This document shows, in pieces, positions 39,770 to 54,206 of a stretch of 64,000 bases of DNA. Position numbers and translations under genes: made by a program. Source of the DNA: Theodoxus fluviatilis (Eukaryota > Mollusca > Gastropoda > Cycloneritida > Neritidae). The stretch lies in NCBI GenBank assembly GCA_034096865.1, contig JAWQFJ010000564.1, positions 324,807-388,806 on the forward strand, read 5' to 3'. Under the pieces are notes generated by a model. The model made no database searches, had not been told where the DNA came from, and worked only from the letters and a program-made list of their open reading frames with translations. The first letter of the stretch is position 1. Each line of letters opens with the position of its first letter.

Positions 39770-41510
39770 TCACACCTCCACATTCCTTCAGAGTGCTCTA
39801 TACCTCCACAGCGCTCCACACCTCCACAGTGATCCACACCTCCACAGTACTACATACCTCCACAGCACTCCACACCTCCACAGCACTCCACACCTCCACA
39901 AAGCTCACATCCACAGCGCTCCACACTCCACAGCGCTCCACACCTCCACAAAGCTCCTCACTTCCACAGCACTCCACATCTCCACAGCACTCCACACCTC
40001 CACAGCGCTCCACAGTAATCCACAGTCCTCCACAGCGCTCCACACCTCCACAGCGCTCCACAGTCCTCCACAGCGCTCCACACCTCCACAGCGCTCCACA
40101 CCTCCACAGCGCTCCACACCTCCACAGCGCTCCACACCTCCACAGCGCTCCACAGCATTCCACACTTCCACAGCGCCCCACAACATTCCACACTTCCACA
40201 GCGCTCCACAGTCCTCCACAGCGCTCCACACCTCCACAGCGCTCCACACCTCCACAGCGCTCCACAGCGCTCCACACCTCCACAGCGCTCCACACCTCCA
40301 CAGCGCTCCACACCTCCACAGCGCTCCACATCTCCACAGCGCTCCACACCTCCACAGCGCTCCACAGCATTCCACACTTCCACAGCGCCCCACAGTACTC
40401 CACACCTCCACAGCACTCCACATCTCCACAGCACTCCACGCCTCCACAAAGCTCCTCACTTCCACAGCGCTCCACACTCCACAGCGCTCCACACCTATAC
40501 AAAGCTCCTCACTTCCACAGCGCTCCACACTCCACAGCGCTCCACACCTCCACAAAGCTCCACCTCCACAGTGCTCCACAACTTCACAGTGCTCCACACC
40601 TCCACAGTGCTCCACAATGTCACAGTGCTATACACCTCCACAGCGCTCCACACTCCACAGCGCTCCACACCTCCACAAAGCTCCACACCTCCACAGTGCT
40701 CCACAACTTCACAGCGCTCTACATCTCCACAGCGCTCCACAACTCCACAGCGCTCCACAACTCCACAGTGCTCCACAACTCCACAGTGTTCCACAATTTC
40801 ACAGTGCTCCACACCTCCAGAGTGCTCCACACCTCCACAGTGCTCCACAACTCCACAGCGCTCCACAACTCCACAGCGCTCCACAACTCCACAGCGCTCC
40901 ACAACTCCACAGCGCTCCACACCTCCACAGTGCTCCACACCTCCACAGCGCTCCACATCTCTACGGCACTCCACACTTCCACAGTGTTCCACACCTCCAC
41001 AGTGCTCCACACCTCCACAGTGCTCCACATCTCTACAGCACTCCACACTTCCACAGGACTCCACATCTCCACAGCGCTCCACACCTCCACAGTGCTCGAC
41101 AACTCCACAGTGCTCGACAACTCCACAGCGCTCCGCAGTGCTAAACAGCGCTCCACAGCGCTCCACAGTGTTCCACAACTCCACAGTGTTCCACACCTCC
41201 ACAGCGCTCCACAGTGCTCCACAGCGCTACACACCTCCACAGTGTTCCACACCTCCACAGTGCTACACACCTCCACAGTGCTCCACACCTCCACAGTGCT
41301 CCACATCTCCACAGCGCTCCACACCTCCACAAGGCTCCACACCTCCACAGTGTTCCACACCTCCACAGTGCTCCACACCTCCACAGTGCTCCACACCTCC
41401 ACAGTGTTCCACAACTCCACAGCTCTCCACAGCGCCCCACAACTTCACAGCGCCCCACAACTTCACAGCACTCCACACCTCCATAGTGTTCCATATTTCC
41501 ACTGCGCTCC
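39770..41510. repeat. 18-bp minisatellite array (CTCCACACCTCCACAGCG)
   Basis: About 1.7 kb of an 18-bp unit with many internal variants: GCG/GTG/GCA at the last triplet, ACC/ACT/ATC/AAC, and 8-10 bp deletions that shift phase. Because the unit is six codons and lacks stops, several frames on both strands stay open for 160-620 codons (for example Leu-His-Thr-Ser-Thr-Ala repeats on plus). I treat these as repeat products. Higher-order blocks containing CACAAAGCTC recur around 39,950, 40,445, 40,500, 40,550 and 40,675. Confidence 0.97.
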
Positions 41511-41650
41511 AGACCTCCAGGCAGCAGTCAGGGAGTCTTGCCAACTCATTCCTCGCACTGGAGACAACAACGGTCAAAGGTGAGCTGACTCTACTTGTTC
41601 TCCGTGTCACATCCGTCACTATTTCTCTTTTTCTTCCACCTCTTAACCAT

Positions 41651-43712
<2,062 letters not shown>

Positions 43713-43727
43713 GGAGAGAGAGAGAGA

Positions 43728-44573
43728 GAACGAACGAACGAACGAACGAATGGTTTATTTTTGTTAGGCCACCGGCCCATCACAACACAATTACACATAA
43801 TATGCCTCTTCGGCCATAGCAATAGAAACAGCTTCTTTTCTTCTTTTGAATGCATAATATAAATACGTTGCAACCGCTCGTACTGCCTTAGGCTCCTCCA
43901 GCGACAGGAGTACCTTAACATCAAAGGCATATGTATTCGTCATCAACTTGCATATATACATTCGTCTGAGATCTTCATAGGCAGGACATTCAAGTAACAA
44001 ATGCTGTTCATTTTCGTCTGTTTCATAGCATGATGGACATAAGTAAGCATTATCAGCTCGCTCCGTAGAAAATCTGTATTTATGCGTGATCAGATCGCTG
44101 AATCCCATCCTAAAAATAACATAAACATCTCGAAAAACTTTTTTATCTAATATATACAAATATTTCTCTCTATTCAATTCTGTCTTAAAGGATCTGTACA
44201 GTTCATATCTACCACTCGCTGATATTGAAACTGTCCATACATTCATGTACTCAGTGATAAGGCGCTTTCTGAACTCGAGCAAGAACTCTGTCTCATTCCG
44301 CACATTCTGATTACGCCATACATCAGCAAAATCATATCTATACAATACTTCTTTTATTTTGTCAACCCAGTTTCCATTATTTCCCGAGATGAGCATCATC
44401 TTGTAAACTTTGTTAGGGTATCTAGTTGCCTCCATCTTAAGTACACGCAACCAGTACTTAATAGCCCGTAAAGTTGCATTGATATACAGTGGGTATCTTC
44501 CGATTTCACCATACGTCATCAAGTTAGGAGCTTGTACAGGAACATTGAGAAATCTTTTCATAGCTTGTAGGTG

Positions 44574-44575
<2 letters not shown>
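43728..44575 (-). mobile_element. 5'-truncated LINE 3' end with (TTCG)n tail
   Basis: A minus-strand frame of about 255 codons (44,561 to the stop at 43,793-43,791) is intact and matches the C-terminal domain found after the reverse transcriptase in a widespread animal LINE group. It has KRFLNVP at the start, then YGEIGRYPLYI, IKYWLRVL, and near the end a zinc-knuckle-like CPSC-x8-H-x4-C followed by AYEDLR. The element is cut off upstream exactly where an (AG)n tract begins (44,576), so the RT and endonuclease are missing. Downstream on the minus strand AATAAA (43,759-43,754) is followed by ATTCG and about five TTCG units, then CT: a microsatellite tail. The Met at 44,561 is internal to the original protein, not a true start. 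The clade is not assigned. Confidence 0.85.
43791..44575 (-). pseudogene. LINE ORF2 C-terminal domain (open but truncated)
   Basis: Coding portion of the element above. No stop or frameshift is seen in about 255 codons, which suggests a comparatively recent insertion compared with the other two LINE remnants in the window. The CCHC-like cluster at about 44,020-43,975 (Cys-Pro-Ser-Cys, His, Cys) is preserved. Longer frames reported through it upstream only read the (AG)n and (AT)n repeats. Confidence 0.82.
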
Positions 44576-46239
<1,664 letters not shown>

Positions 46240-46404
46240 CCACTGCTGCTGTATCTACTGCAGTCATCTCCGCCACTACTACTACTACTATACTACTACT
46301 TTTAATACTGCTGCTGCTGCTTCCGTTGCAGCCGCCGCCGCCGCCACTGCTACTACTAACATTACTACTGCTGCTGCTGCTACTACCCTACTAGTACTAC
46401 CACC

Positions 46405-46449
<45 letters not shown>

Positions 46450-46464
46450 GCTACTATTACTACC
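46240..46464. repeat. (ACT)n/(TGC)n trinucleotide region
   Basis: Interspersed ACT, CTG, CCG and ACC triplet blocks, purest as (ACT)n at 46,414-46,450. Confidence 0.93.
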
Positions 46465-47477
46465 ACGAGTTTGCTGTTAGAGGCCTCGACAGCCTTTGAG
46501 GTATGCGCACGACTGTCTCCAGTATTGTGGAGGACGCATAGTAAAATACACAAATTCAGCATGACATATCACAGGTTTTCTGCTAACACGCTCTACACTG
46601 TTTGAACGTGAAATAGCTATACGTGAAATGGTTGTGTCGTTTAAAAGGCAACATCTACGATCAGCAGCAGATGGAGAAAATCACGATGTCCGACGGTGCG
46701 AAACGGTATGGACTGAAATGCAACTCTGTTCAGGTGCCAATAAAATGATTTGAGCTAACCACAGAACAAATGGACAGAACCATTGTTAAATCAATGCCAT
46801 AAGAGTACAGCTTGGAGTGCAAGACTCTTGTATCAACATGGCGAAAGATCTACCGTGTCCTCAGCTGAAGACGACAGCATCATGCTGTCACACAAGTCTG
46901 CCATCGAAGCAGAGGCCGTTTCAAAAGCATCATTTGATTCAAGTGGTCGACTGCAGCATACACGGGACCCTTGTTACAGAAATGGCTCCCCTTCGCTGCA
47001 CCCACGACGACAAGCACTTCCGACACACGGCAGCTTTGTTTCCCTCGTCACTGGGAGAAAAATACTACGCCGTGGCACTCTGACATTCCGGGGCATGTTA
47101 TCAAAATGTTTCACCACGCTCCAAAACGTCGGTAACAAGGCTGTCGGACAGACAGCGGGGATGGGGGAGGAGCTACCCGGAGGAAGAGAGGAAAAAAAAA
47201 CTCACTCTCTACACGCAAAAAAGGAGCCTGCGTGCCCCCAGGGCTTGCAGGTAGAGGGGCTTTCAGGGAGGAGGGGGAAGCGACCTGGGGTGGAGGCGGG
47301 TGAGATGATTGCGACGTTCAGCCTGTTAGAGGAGCCGACTAACAAAGCGGAGCAGCCAGATCCTTTGAAAGGTGGCCGACGCAAAAATAACCTACCTGCC
47401 ACACGGCATCGCTCACAGCGTCGGCCAGGCAAAAACAGCGCCTGCTCTGTCCCAACGTCGGGCCTCCGCCTGAGTTA
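46465..47477. other. Unique sequence, no gene supported
   Basis: A 231-codon plus frame (46,783-47,478) overlaps a shorter one, is low in hydrophobics and has no domain. Not accepted as a gene, but it is the least repeat-like long frame in this part of the window. Confidence 0.35.
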
Positions 47478-47479
47478 GG

Positions 47480-48060
47480 ACGACAGCTTCCAGCGGGGCA
47501 AGACGGCAGTTTCCAAGCCTGCTCTAATGACCGCTTTCAGGTGAGCTAAGGTGACAACTTTCAAATGAGCCCAGGCGACGTTTCCACGGTGAGCTCAGAC
47601 GCAAATTTCCACAACAGCTGAGAGCGTGCATATAAGACCCAGTAGGGTATTTAGTGGAGCATAGACGCAAATTTCCGCAGCAGCTGATAGCGTGTAGACG
47701 AGTTCCAGCAGAAAATCTAGTGAAGCATAGACGCAAATTTCCACAGCAGCTGATTGCGTGCAGACGAGTTCTAGTAGAAAACCACGTGGAGCACAGTCGT
47801 AAGTTTCCAGGTGAACCACGCCTGCGCTCTCCTGGAGAACGTATAGACGAAATGTATTTCCAGCTGAGCTAAAGAAACACTTTCTCCTATCATGGAGACA
47901 ACGATTTCCTTTTTCACTGGGGCCGCAGGCATCTACTTTAAAAATTCTAGCACAAACTTCCAACTCGGTGCCAGGGCAGTATCCAGGTGAGACGAAACGG
48001 GTTTTCACAGATTTCTGATGACAGCTTCCAAACGGGCAGACGTTGCAGTCGAAATCAGGC
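47480..48060. repeat. Degenerate minisatellite with a 66-bp higher-order unit
   Basis: GACGCAAATTTCC-type starts recur exactly every 66 bp at 47,598, 47,664, 47,730 and (diverged) 47,796. Around this core, shorter decayed units of roughly 22-30 bp with a GAC...TTTCCA...GTGAGCTAAG theme extend from 47,481 to about 48,050. As 66 is 22 codons, frames remain open on both strands (22-residue repeats on minus). Confidence 0.85.
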
Positions 48061-49206
48061 ACGTTTCTACAACGTCTACAACTGATGGTTCACGTAACAA
48101 GATTTGATAAACCAGACTACTTGACTGAGAAAGTTTCTTTCTCTCCCTTGCCATGTAGAAGGAGATACTTCGGAAGTCCATGAATGTAAATTGTCAAACA
48201 AAATATCTTCAGAAAAATGATGCAATCTATAAACTATCAGGCACATGTTTCACAAGACGTTCACCTTGAAGTCGCGTGATGTGGTACATAAACTGCTGAC
48301 AACCCTGTTTCAAGTCAGTCAAAGTTTCTATGTTGCACCGATGTTCGATCTGTGCCTTACTTACAAAGTATGTCACAGCAAGGCGAATCTTCTGGAGGAG
48401 TTGCCATCCAAGTATTACTTATCCAATGGTAATTATCCTTGCGTCGAAACATCAAGTGCTCACACAAGGAATTAATATCCCGTCTCATACAGAAGTCCTG
48501 GAGCGATATCCATAGTACAGAAGATTGTCACGGGTCATTAACAACATCTTCGTTGTATGGAGGCTTCATGTCACTGTAGCACAGAATGGCTTTCTTCACC
48601 GAGCCCAGGGATATGTGAAAGACGGCCACGCTGGGGAAACTGGGTCGAGAGAGGCAGTCTGGAGAGGCTGCAAAGTCGGGGTATAGGCACGTCAGGCCAG
48701 GGCAAAACGCTGCCCAAGTGCAGGAGTTAGACACCCAGATACGTCGGCACTGACGGGTGGGTGGGTGGAGCTCGTTACGGGCAGCCACAGCCTCCTTCCC
48801 TCATCCACTGCAGACCTTTTTTAATAGCAAGTCTGTGAGAAGGAGTTCACGAAACTCTCTCAACAGCACGGATTTCCAGGTCCTGAGATATCTAGTGTAG
48901 TGGAGCTCTCCAGCATCAGGCAGGCGGCGTCATGACAAACTGCGCGACTCCACACACACACACGCCACGTGGAGTGTGGGGGCAGAGAGGGGTGGGATGC
49001 TGGGCACTCCCTCCGCCTGACCCACGCTCGCCACGCCACGTCCCGGAGTGACTTCTCTCCCCTCAGGCGAGAGGGAGGGGGTCACGCGGACGGAGCAACC
49101 GGGCCGCGCTTGCAGGACTACGAACTGTCCAGGCGTGGGTAGCAGCGCTCATATCAGTCTATGTTGCAGTGAGAGTAAGTGAAGTATGAGCCACTGTCGT
49201 GGTTTT

Positions 49207-49208
<2 letters not shown>
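48061..49208. other. Unique sequence, GC-rich at its 3' end
   Basis: 48,900-49,150 is CpG- and GC-rich and might be regulatory, but without recognisable core promoter motifs. No gene supported. Confidence 0.35.

Positions 49209-49277
<69 letters not shown>
49209..49277. repeat. (CT)n microsatellite
   Basis: About 34 uninterrupted CT units. Confidence 0.98.
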
Positions 49278-49279
<2 letters not shown>

Positions 49280-49865
49280 GATTCTTACCTCGATTCTTAC
49301 AGTCTGTTTCTCATTGATAATTTTCCTAGCACTCCGTCTTACTTCCCTCCAAACTGTTTAACTGCAGTCTACACTCTGGCGATAAATCATCACCCTTCCC
49401 TGCTCGTACACCCGTCATCGCCTACTGCTGCAGTTGCTCAACCTTTTCTTCGTGCACTTCCTTCCTTTGTTGCCTTCCTATCTCTCAACTTCTCCCTTCC
49501 TTTTGTTGTTCTTCCACTTCTCGAGTACGCTTTACCTTCTCATGTTCTATTTATCTCTCCTTGTCTTTCCGCGTGCTTTCCTCTCTGGCAGTCTTTCTTA
49601 CCATCTTACTTCTTTCTTCTTCGCTCCTTCTCTCCCCCCCACGCCTCCGCCCTGTTTTCCTCGCTATCTGGCTCTGTGGACGCACACGGTCGAGTACGTA
49701 GAAAGTAGGCTGGCATTGGTCAAGCAGAAACAGCCCAGCGGGAGTTCACCAGTCAACGACTGCAACCACTCGCACTTGGTCAAAAAACCCAGGGCTGGGT
49801 TTAAATGCGGGTACTCCTCTACCCTACGCCGGCACCCGGTGGAGCACAGACAGGCAGGCAGGCCG

Positions 49866-49912
<47 letters not shown>

Positions 49913-50090
49913 ACCAGAGTGGCAGGAACGCCTAATGCAGGTAGTCAGGCGTGGATAACAGGACTGCCACTGTTCCGTAAGTGCCTTCACTCTCCTCGAA
50001 CTTATGAACGTTGTAACTTTATTCACTGTTTACAAGGACGCCACACATGAAAAAAGGACGTAAATGTATGTACATGAACAGGATCAAGAC
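49278..50090. other. Unique sequence with (GGCA)n
   Basis: Pyrimidine-rich plus strand from 49,280 to 49,670, then a (GGCA)n tetranucleotide repeat at 49,847-49,911. No gene supported. Confidence 0.5.
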
Positions 50091-50093
50091 TAA
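50091..50093. other. Target-site duplication TAA (left)
   Basis: TAA immediately precedes the left end of the transposon and is repeated at 52,252-52,254 after the right end. A three-base TWA duplication is the hallmark of PIF/Harbinger insertion. Confidence 0.8.
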
Positions 50094-50163
50094 AGGCCCG
50101 GTCACATTGCCGACCACGCACGCATCACTGACACATCGCGCATAAATTGGGTTTGTGCGTGCT
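50094..50163 (+). repeat. Left terminal inverted repeat
   Basis: Pairs with 52,180-52,251. The outermost 13 bases differ at one position; the rest is an imperfect match with small indels. Confidence 0.82.
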
Positions 50164-50480
50164 TGTGCGCCGAGATATTGACCAATTTTTCGTGGTGTCG
50201 GGGTAAGAATTCACTGACGAATCACGCATGAATCGCGCATGAACCGCGCATTAATCACTGACGAATCACTGACATATCGCGCACGTCTACGCATACGAGC
50301 AAATACGGTGCAGAATTCCACGAACATCCCACGCACGCTCGACGCATGAATCACTGACAGAGACGCACGCTTCGCGAACGTTCCACGCACGAGCACTTTC
50401 GTTTCGCGCATGCCCGACGCATGAATGACTGACAGATCGCGCACGGAACACGCACCCTCGGCGTGACTATCGCATCCGAA
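50125..50480. repeat. Left subterminal motif cluster of the transposon
   Basis: Dense recurrence of CACTGAC, CGCATGAAT, CGCGCA and CACGCA words, e.g. around 50,127, 50,212, 50,257, 50,268 and 50,350. In other DNA transposons such subterminal arrays are binding sites for the transposase or its DNA-binding partner; that role here is inferred. Confidence 0.75.
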
Positions 50481-50487
50481 CCGCGCA

Positions 50488-50495
50488 TATAAAAA
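50488..50495 (+). promoter_or_regulatory. TATA box of the MADF gene
   Basis: TATAAAAA lies 86 bp before the ATG at 50,574, inside the transposon and right after the subterminal motif cluster. Confidence 0.6.
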
Positions 50496-50573
50496 GCGGT
50501 CCCCAACGGGATTTCCTCATTTTGCCAATCCAGAGCACTGTTAGTTGATGCTGTGAAAAGTAATTTCAAAAAG

Positions 50574-51572
50574 ATGCCACCCAAGAAAGGTCGCCAACCC
50601 TCGAAGAAGAAGGCTGAAGTCCAACCAGAGGCCGCTGCTGCTAAAACACCTGCTGCTGATGCGGCTGCTAGGAGGTCGCCTCCACCTATTGATCTGTCAA
50701 TCCAAGAGGATGCTGTAGATTCAGATGAGCCTGCCCCTCCTGCTGATGAGATATCTGAAGAAGATCCACGCCCTGGGGGCAAGAGCAAAGGCAAATCAAA
50801 GAAAAAAGCCATCGCCAAACGTGACTTTTCCATTGACGCTAAGGTGGAAGAAGACCTACTGGAGTGGATGGCCGAGCACGATGAGGTATGGAGGCGTGGG
50901 CATCGTCTGTATAAGACCAGGAAGCAGATCTGGGCTGCCAAGGCTGATGAGATGGGGCTGTCATTGGATCACCTCTTGGGCTGGTGGAAGTCTATTAAAG
51001 ATTGGTACGTCAGACTCACCAAGAAAAAGTCTGGCCAGGCAGCAAAGAAGTACACTGACCGGGAGAAGTTCATAGTGGACAGTCTGCAATTCTACCAGAC
51101 CCAGCTGCCATCCACCAAGTCTGAACCCATGAAAAAGTTGACCCTGACTTCAAGCCAGGCTACCACTTCAAGGATGAGTGACAGTGAGGCAGACAGTGAC
51201 CAGCCTGCCTCAGAACTTGAAGAAGATGGTCTGGAGACCATTGAGAGAGAATCAGCCAAGTCAGCCCAGACTTCCAGGAAAACTTCCAAGAAGAGGAAGA
51301 AAGAAGTGGATCAAGACGAAGAGTGGATGAAGGAGCTCCGGGAGAGCATGAAGGCAAATAATCAGCTCTTGTCGCAGCTCATTGAACAGAAGCCGGCTGA
51401 TTCAGAACGAGAGGCCTTCATAAAGTATGTGGCAGACAGTCTCCGTGCAGCCCCGGTGGATGAGTACAAGAAGATGAAAACGAAGATCTTCACCCTCATT
51501 GACGCCCAAAAAGATGCCCAAAAGCCTCCATTGTGGTTCTGCAGCAGGAACACCATAATATCTCTTCTTTGA
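50574..51572 (+). CDS. MADF/BESS-domain DNA-binding protein of a Harbinger-type transposon
   Basis: Intact 332-aa single-exon gene. I start it at the ATG at 50,574 (AAG-ATG, A at -3) rather than at an in-frame GTG 21 bases upstream. Residues 1-82 are a low-complexity Lys/Ala/Pro- and acid-rich tail with basic clusters (GKSKGKSKKK, 69-78) that could serve as a nuclear localisation signal. Residues about 86-175 form a MADF (Myb/SANT-like) fold: VEEDLLEWMAEHDEVW, the LYKTRKQIWAAKADEMG helix, and GWWKSIKDWYVRL with its conserved aromatics and basic residues. Residues 235-243 (SRKTSKKRKK region) are another basic cluster. Residues about 282-312 (FIKYVADSL...EYKKMKTKIFTLID) resemble a BESS protein-interaction motif, and the C-terminus is short. 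In PIF/Harbinger elements the second gene encodes such a protein, which imports the transposase into the nucleus and guides it to the transposon ends. That function is inferred from family knowledge. No frame damage is seen. Confidence 0.88.
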   Translation: MPPKKGRQPSKKKAEVQPEAAAAKTPAADAAARRSPPPIDLSIQEDAVDSDEPAPPADEISEEDPRPGGKSKGKSKKKAIAKRDFSIDAKVEEDLLEWMAEHDEVWRRGHRLYKTRKQIWAAKADEMGLSLDHLLGWWKSIKDWYVRLTKKKSGQAAKKYTDREKFIVDSLQFYQTQLPSTKSEPMKKLTLTSSQATTSRMSDSEADSDQPASELEEDGLETIERESAKSAQTSRKTSKKRKKEVDQDEEWMKELRESMKANNQLLSQLIEQKPADSEREAFIKYVADSLRAAPVDEYKKMKTKIFTLIDAQKDAQKPPLWFCSRNTIISLL

Positions 51573-51654
51573 GGGTTCATGCTGATATGGACCCCTTGGC
51601 AGCAAGGTCTGGAATGGCCAAAGTGCCCGAAATGCCTGCTTTTATATGCCAAAA

Positions 51655-52150
51655 ATCATACGTGAGATGTCAGTGGATCGTCAGTGGAAGATCAGTGATT
51701 CATCAGTTTTGCGTCAGTTAGTCGTGCGTCCATGTCAGTTATTCATGCGTCGGGTGTGCGTGTCACTGCGTGGAAAATGCGTCCCCCGTCAGTGGATGTG
51801 CGTGGTTATGCGTTGTGTGTCAGTGATATGTCAGTTATTCGTCAGTTTTGTAAGTGATTGTCGGTGGATGTCAGTGGAATAAACGTGATCCGTGCGCGGT
51901 TCATGCGTGAGACGAACGTGGGGCGTCAGTGGACGTGCGCGGTTTCGAACTAGTTCCCACGCATAAGCACTGACGGCCGACGCGTGTTCCGCGCATAGTC
52001 ACGCATACTTGACGCATAAACTACGCATGAATTACGCACACCCACGCACAGTTATGCGTCGGAAAATTTTTGAACCGTTCAAAACTCAAAATCACGCACA
52101 AACCGCCTTCCACGCACATCCACTTACAATCACTGACAGCCCACGTTCGC
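51655..52150. repeat. Right subterminal cluster with strand-switched motifs
   Basis: From 51,660 to about 51,940 the motif reads GTCAGTG / ATGCGT on plus (reverse orientation). From about 51,957 to 52,140 it reads CACTGAC / ACGCAT (forward orientation). The two halves are therefore rough inverted copies meeting near 51,955, unlike the single-orientation left side. Confidence 0.7.
51878..51883 (+). terminator. Polyadenylation signal AATAAA
   Basis: AATAAA lies 306 bp after the stop codon of the MADF gene, within the transposon; a plausible 3' end signal for its transcript. Confidence 0.5.
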
Positions 52151-52179
52151 ATTACGTTCGCATGACGCATACAACGCAC

Positions 52180-52251
52180 GCTCCGCGCAGAAACCAAAAT
52201 ATATGCGTAATTCGTGCGTAATTCATGCGTTTTCGCAGTGTGACCGGCCCT
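52180..52251 (-). repeat. Right terminal inverted repeat
   Basis: Reverse complement partner of 50,094-50,163, ending TGTGACCGGCCCT directly before TAA. Confidence 0.82.
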
Positions 52252-52254
52252 TAA
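52252..52254. other. Target-site duplication TAA (right)
   Basis: Matches 50,091-50,093. Confidence 0.8.
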
Positions 52255-52317
52255 CATCCAGTCTTGCGACTTAAACGCGCACAAATTTAGAGGTTGATCG
52301 AGTTATTCTCGAGACAG

Positions 52318-52648
52318 AACTGTCGGTTACTCCCTCTCCCTCACTGTCCCCTCTCCCTCACAGTCCCTTCCCTCCCACTGTCTTCTCTCTCTCTCCTTAC
52401 TGTCCCCTCCCTCTCCCATACTGTCCCCTCCCTCTCCCTCACTGTCCTCCCTCTCTCCCTCACAGTCTCTTCCCTCTCCTCAAACTACCTCTCTCTCACT
52501 GCCCCCTCCCTCTCCCCTCACTGTCCCTTCCCTCTTCCCTCACTGTCCCTTCCCTCTCCCCTCACTGACCCCTCCCTCTCCTCACTTTACCCTCTCTCCC
52601 CCCTCATTGTCCTCTCTCTCTCCTCTCACTGCCACCCCACCCCCCCCC

Positions 52649-52714
<66 letters not shown>

Positions 52715-53135
52715 CCCTTCCCTCTCCTCAAACTACCTCTCTCTCTATTTTTCACTGTCCTCTCTCTCCTTTACTGTCCCCTCCCTCTCCCCTCCCTGTC
52801 CCTTCCCTCTCCCCTCACTGCCTCCTCCCTCTCCCTCACTTTACCCTCTCTCTCCCCTCATTGTTCTCTCTCCCCTCACTGTCCCACCCCTCTCCTTTCA
52901 CTGTCCCCTCTCTCTCCCCTCACGGTCCCTTCAATGTCCCCTCCCTCTCCCCTCCCTCTTCCACCCCTCTTCCCTACCTCTTCCCTCACTGTCCCCTCCC
53001 TCTTCCCTCCCTCTTCCCTCACTGTACCATCCCACTCCATTCCCGCTTCCCTCTCTCTTCCCTCACTGTCCCTTCCGTCTCCCCTCACTCTCCCCTCTCT
53101 CTCACTCACTGCCCCCTCCCTCTCCCCTTCCTGGA
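52318..53135. repeat. Degenerate pyrimidine-rich repeat (CCCTCTCCCCTCACTGTCC)
   Basis: About 800 bp built from variants of a roughly 20-bp C/T-rich unit (CCCTCCCTCTCCCCTCACTG), interrupted by (CA)n at 52,660-52,711. Plus strand contains few purines, hence open frames of 184 and 322 codons rich in Ser, Leu and Pro that I do not regard as genes. Confidence 0.9.
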
Positions 53136-53304
53136 TATGGCCCGGTCTCAAGAAGATGTAGAGAAGTACAGCTGTGCACCTTTTCTTGTGACTTTATCTG
53201 TGTTCTACGTGTGTATCCCGAGGACTGTCATTGTGTTCACAGTGGTTGCATTCAGCGACTGAGTTAGTACAAAATGAGTTTACTAAAAGGTTTGTAATCA
53301 AAAT

Positions 53305-53306
<2 letters not shown>

Positions 53307-53373
<67 letters not shown>

Positions 53374-53620
53374 TCTCTCTCTCTCTCTCTCACACACACA
53401 CACTTCACACACACATATTCACACACGCGCGCGCGAGCGCGAAGCACACATACACAACTCATACATGCGCGCTCATTAACACTCATACACACACTAACAC
53501 ACACACAAACACACATACGCGCACACACGCACGCGCGCGCGCACACACACACACAAACACATATACACACAGACACACACACACAGACACACACACGCAC
53601 ACACCACACACCAAAGACTC
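53307..53620. repeat. (CT)n followed by degenerate (CA)n/(CG)n
   Basis: A poly-C run, CT to 53,390, then CA with CG, TA and other interruptions to about 53,620. Confidence 0.95.
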
Positions 53621-54120
<500 letters not shown>

Positions 54121-54206
54121 AGAGAGATAGTAATAATCATTTACTTAGTACAGACCAGGAGGTGGAGTACCGGGGTTGGACCAAGGTAGTTAGTGGAGGG
54201 ATAGGC

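Larger units (their letters stand above)
50094..52251 (+). mobile_element. PIF/Harbinger-type DNA transposon carrying only a MADF gene
   Basis: A complete 2,158-bp element. Left end AGGCCCGGTCACA and right end (reverse-complemented) AGGGCCGGTCACA match at 12 of 13 bases. Similarity continues, with small gaps, for about 70 bp, including shared CGCATAAATT / CGCATATATT and TTTGTGCG / TTTCTGCG blocks. It is flanked by TAA on both sides. Inside lies one intact gene for a MADF/BESS DNA-binding protein with its own TATA box and polyadenylation signal. Known Harbingers encode a DDE transposase plus a Myb/SANT- or MADF-type partner. No transposase frame is present here, so this copy would depend on an enzyme supplied elsewhere. 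Family assignment rests on the TSD, the TIRs and the gene type. Confidence 0.87.

Noticed and set aside
50351..50941. 196-codon minus frame opposite the MADF gene
   Set aside because: Antisense shadow of the MADF coding sequence and subterminal repeats.
52294..53262. 322-codon plus-strand Ser/Pro/Leu frame
   Set aside because: Explained by the pyrimidine-rich repeat, which rarely contains stop codons.
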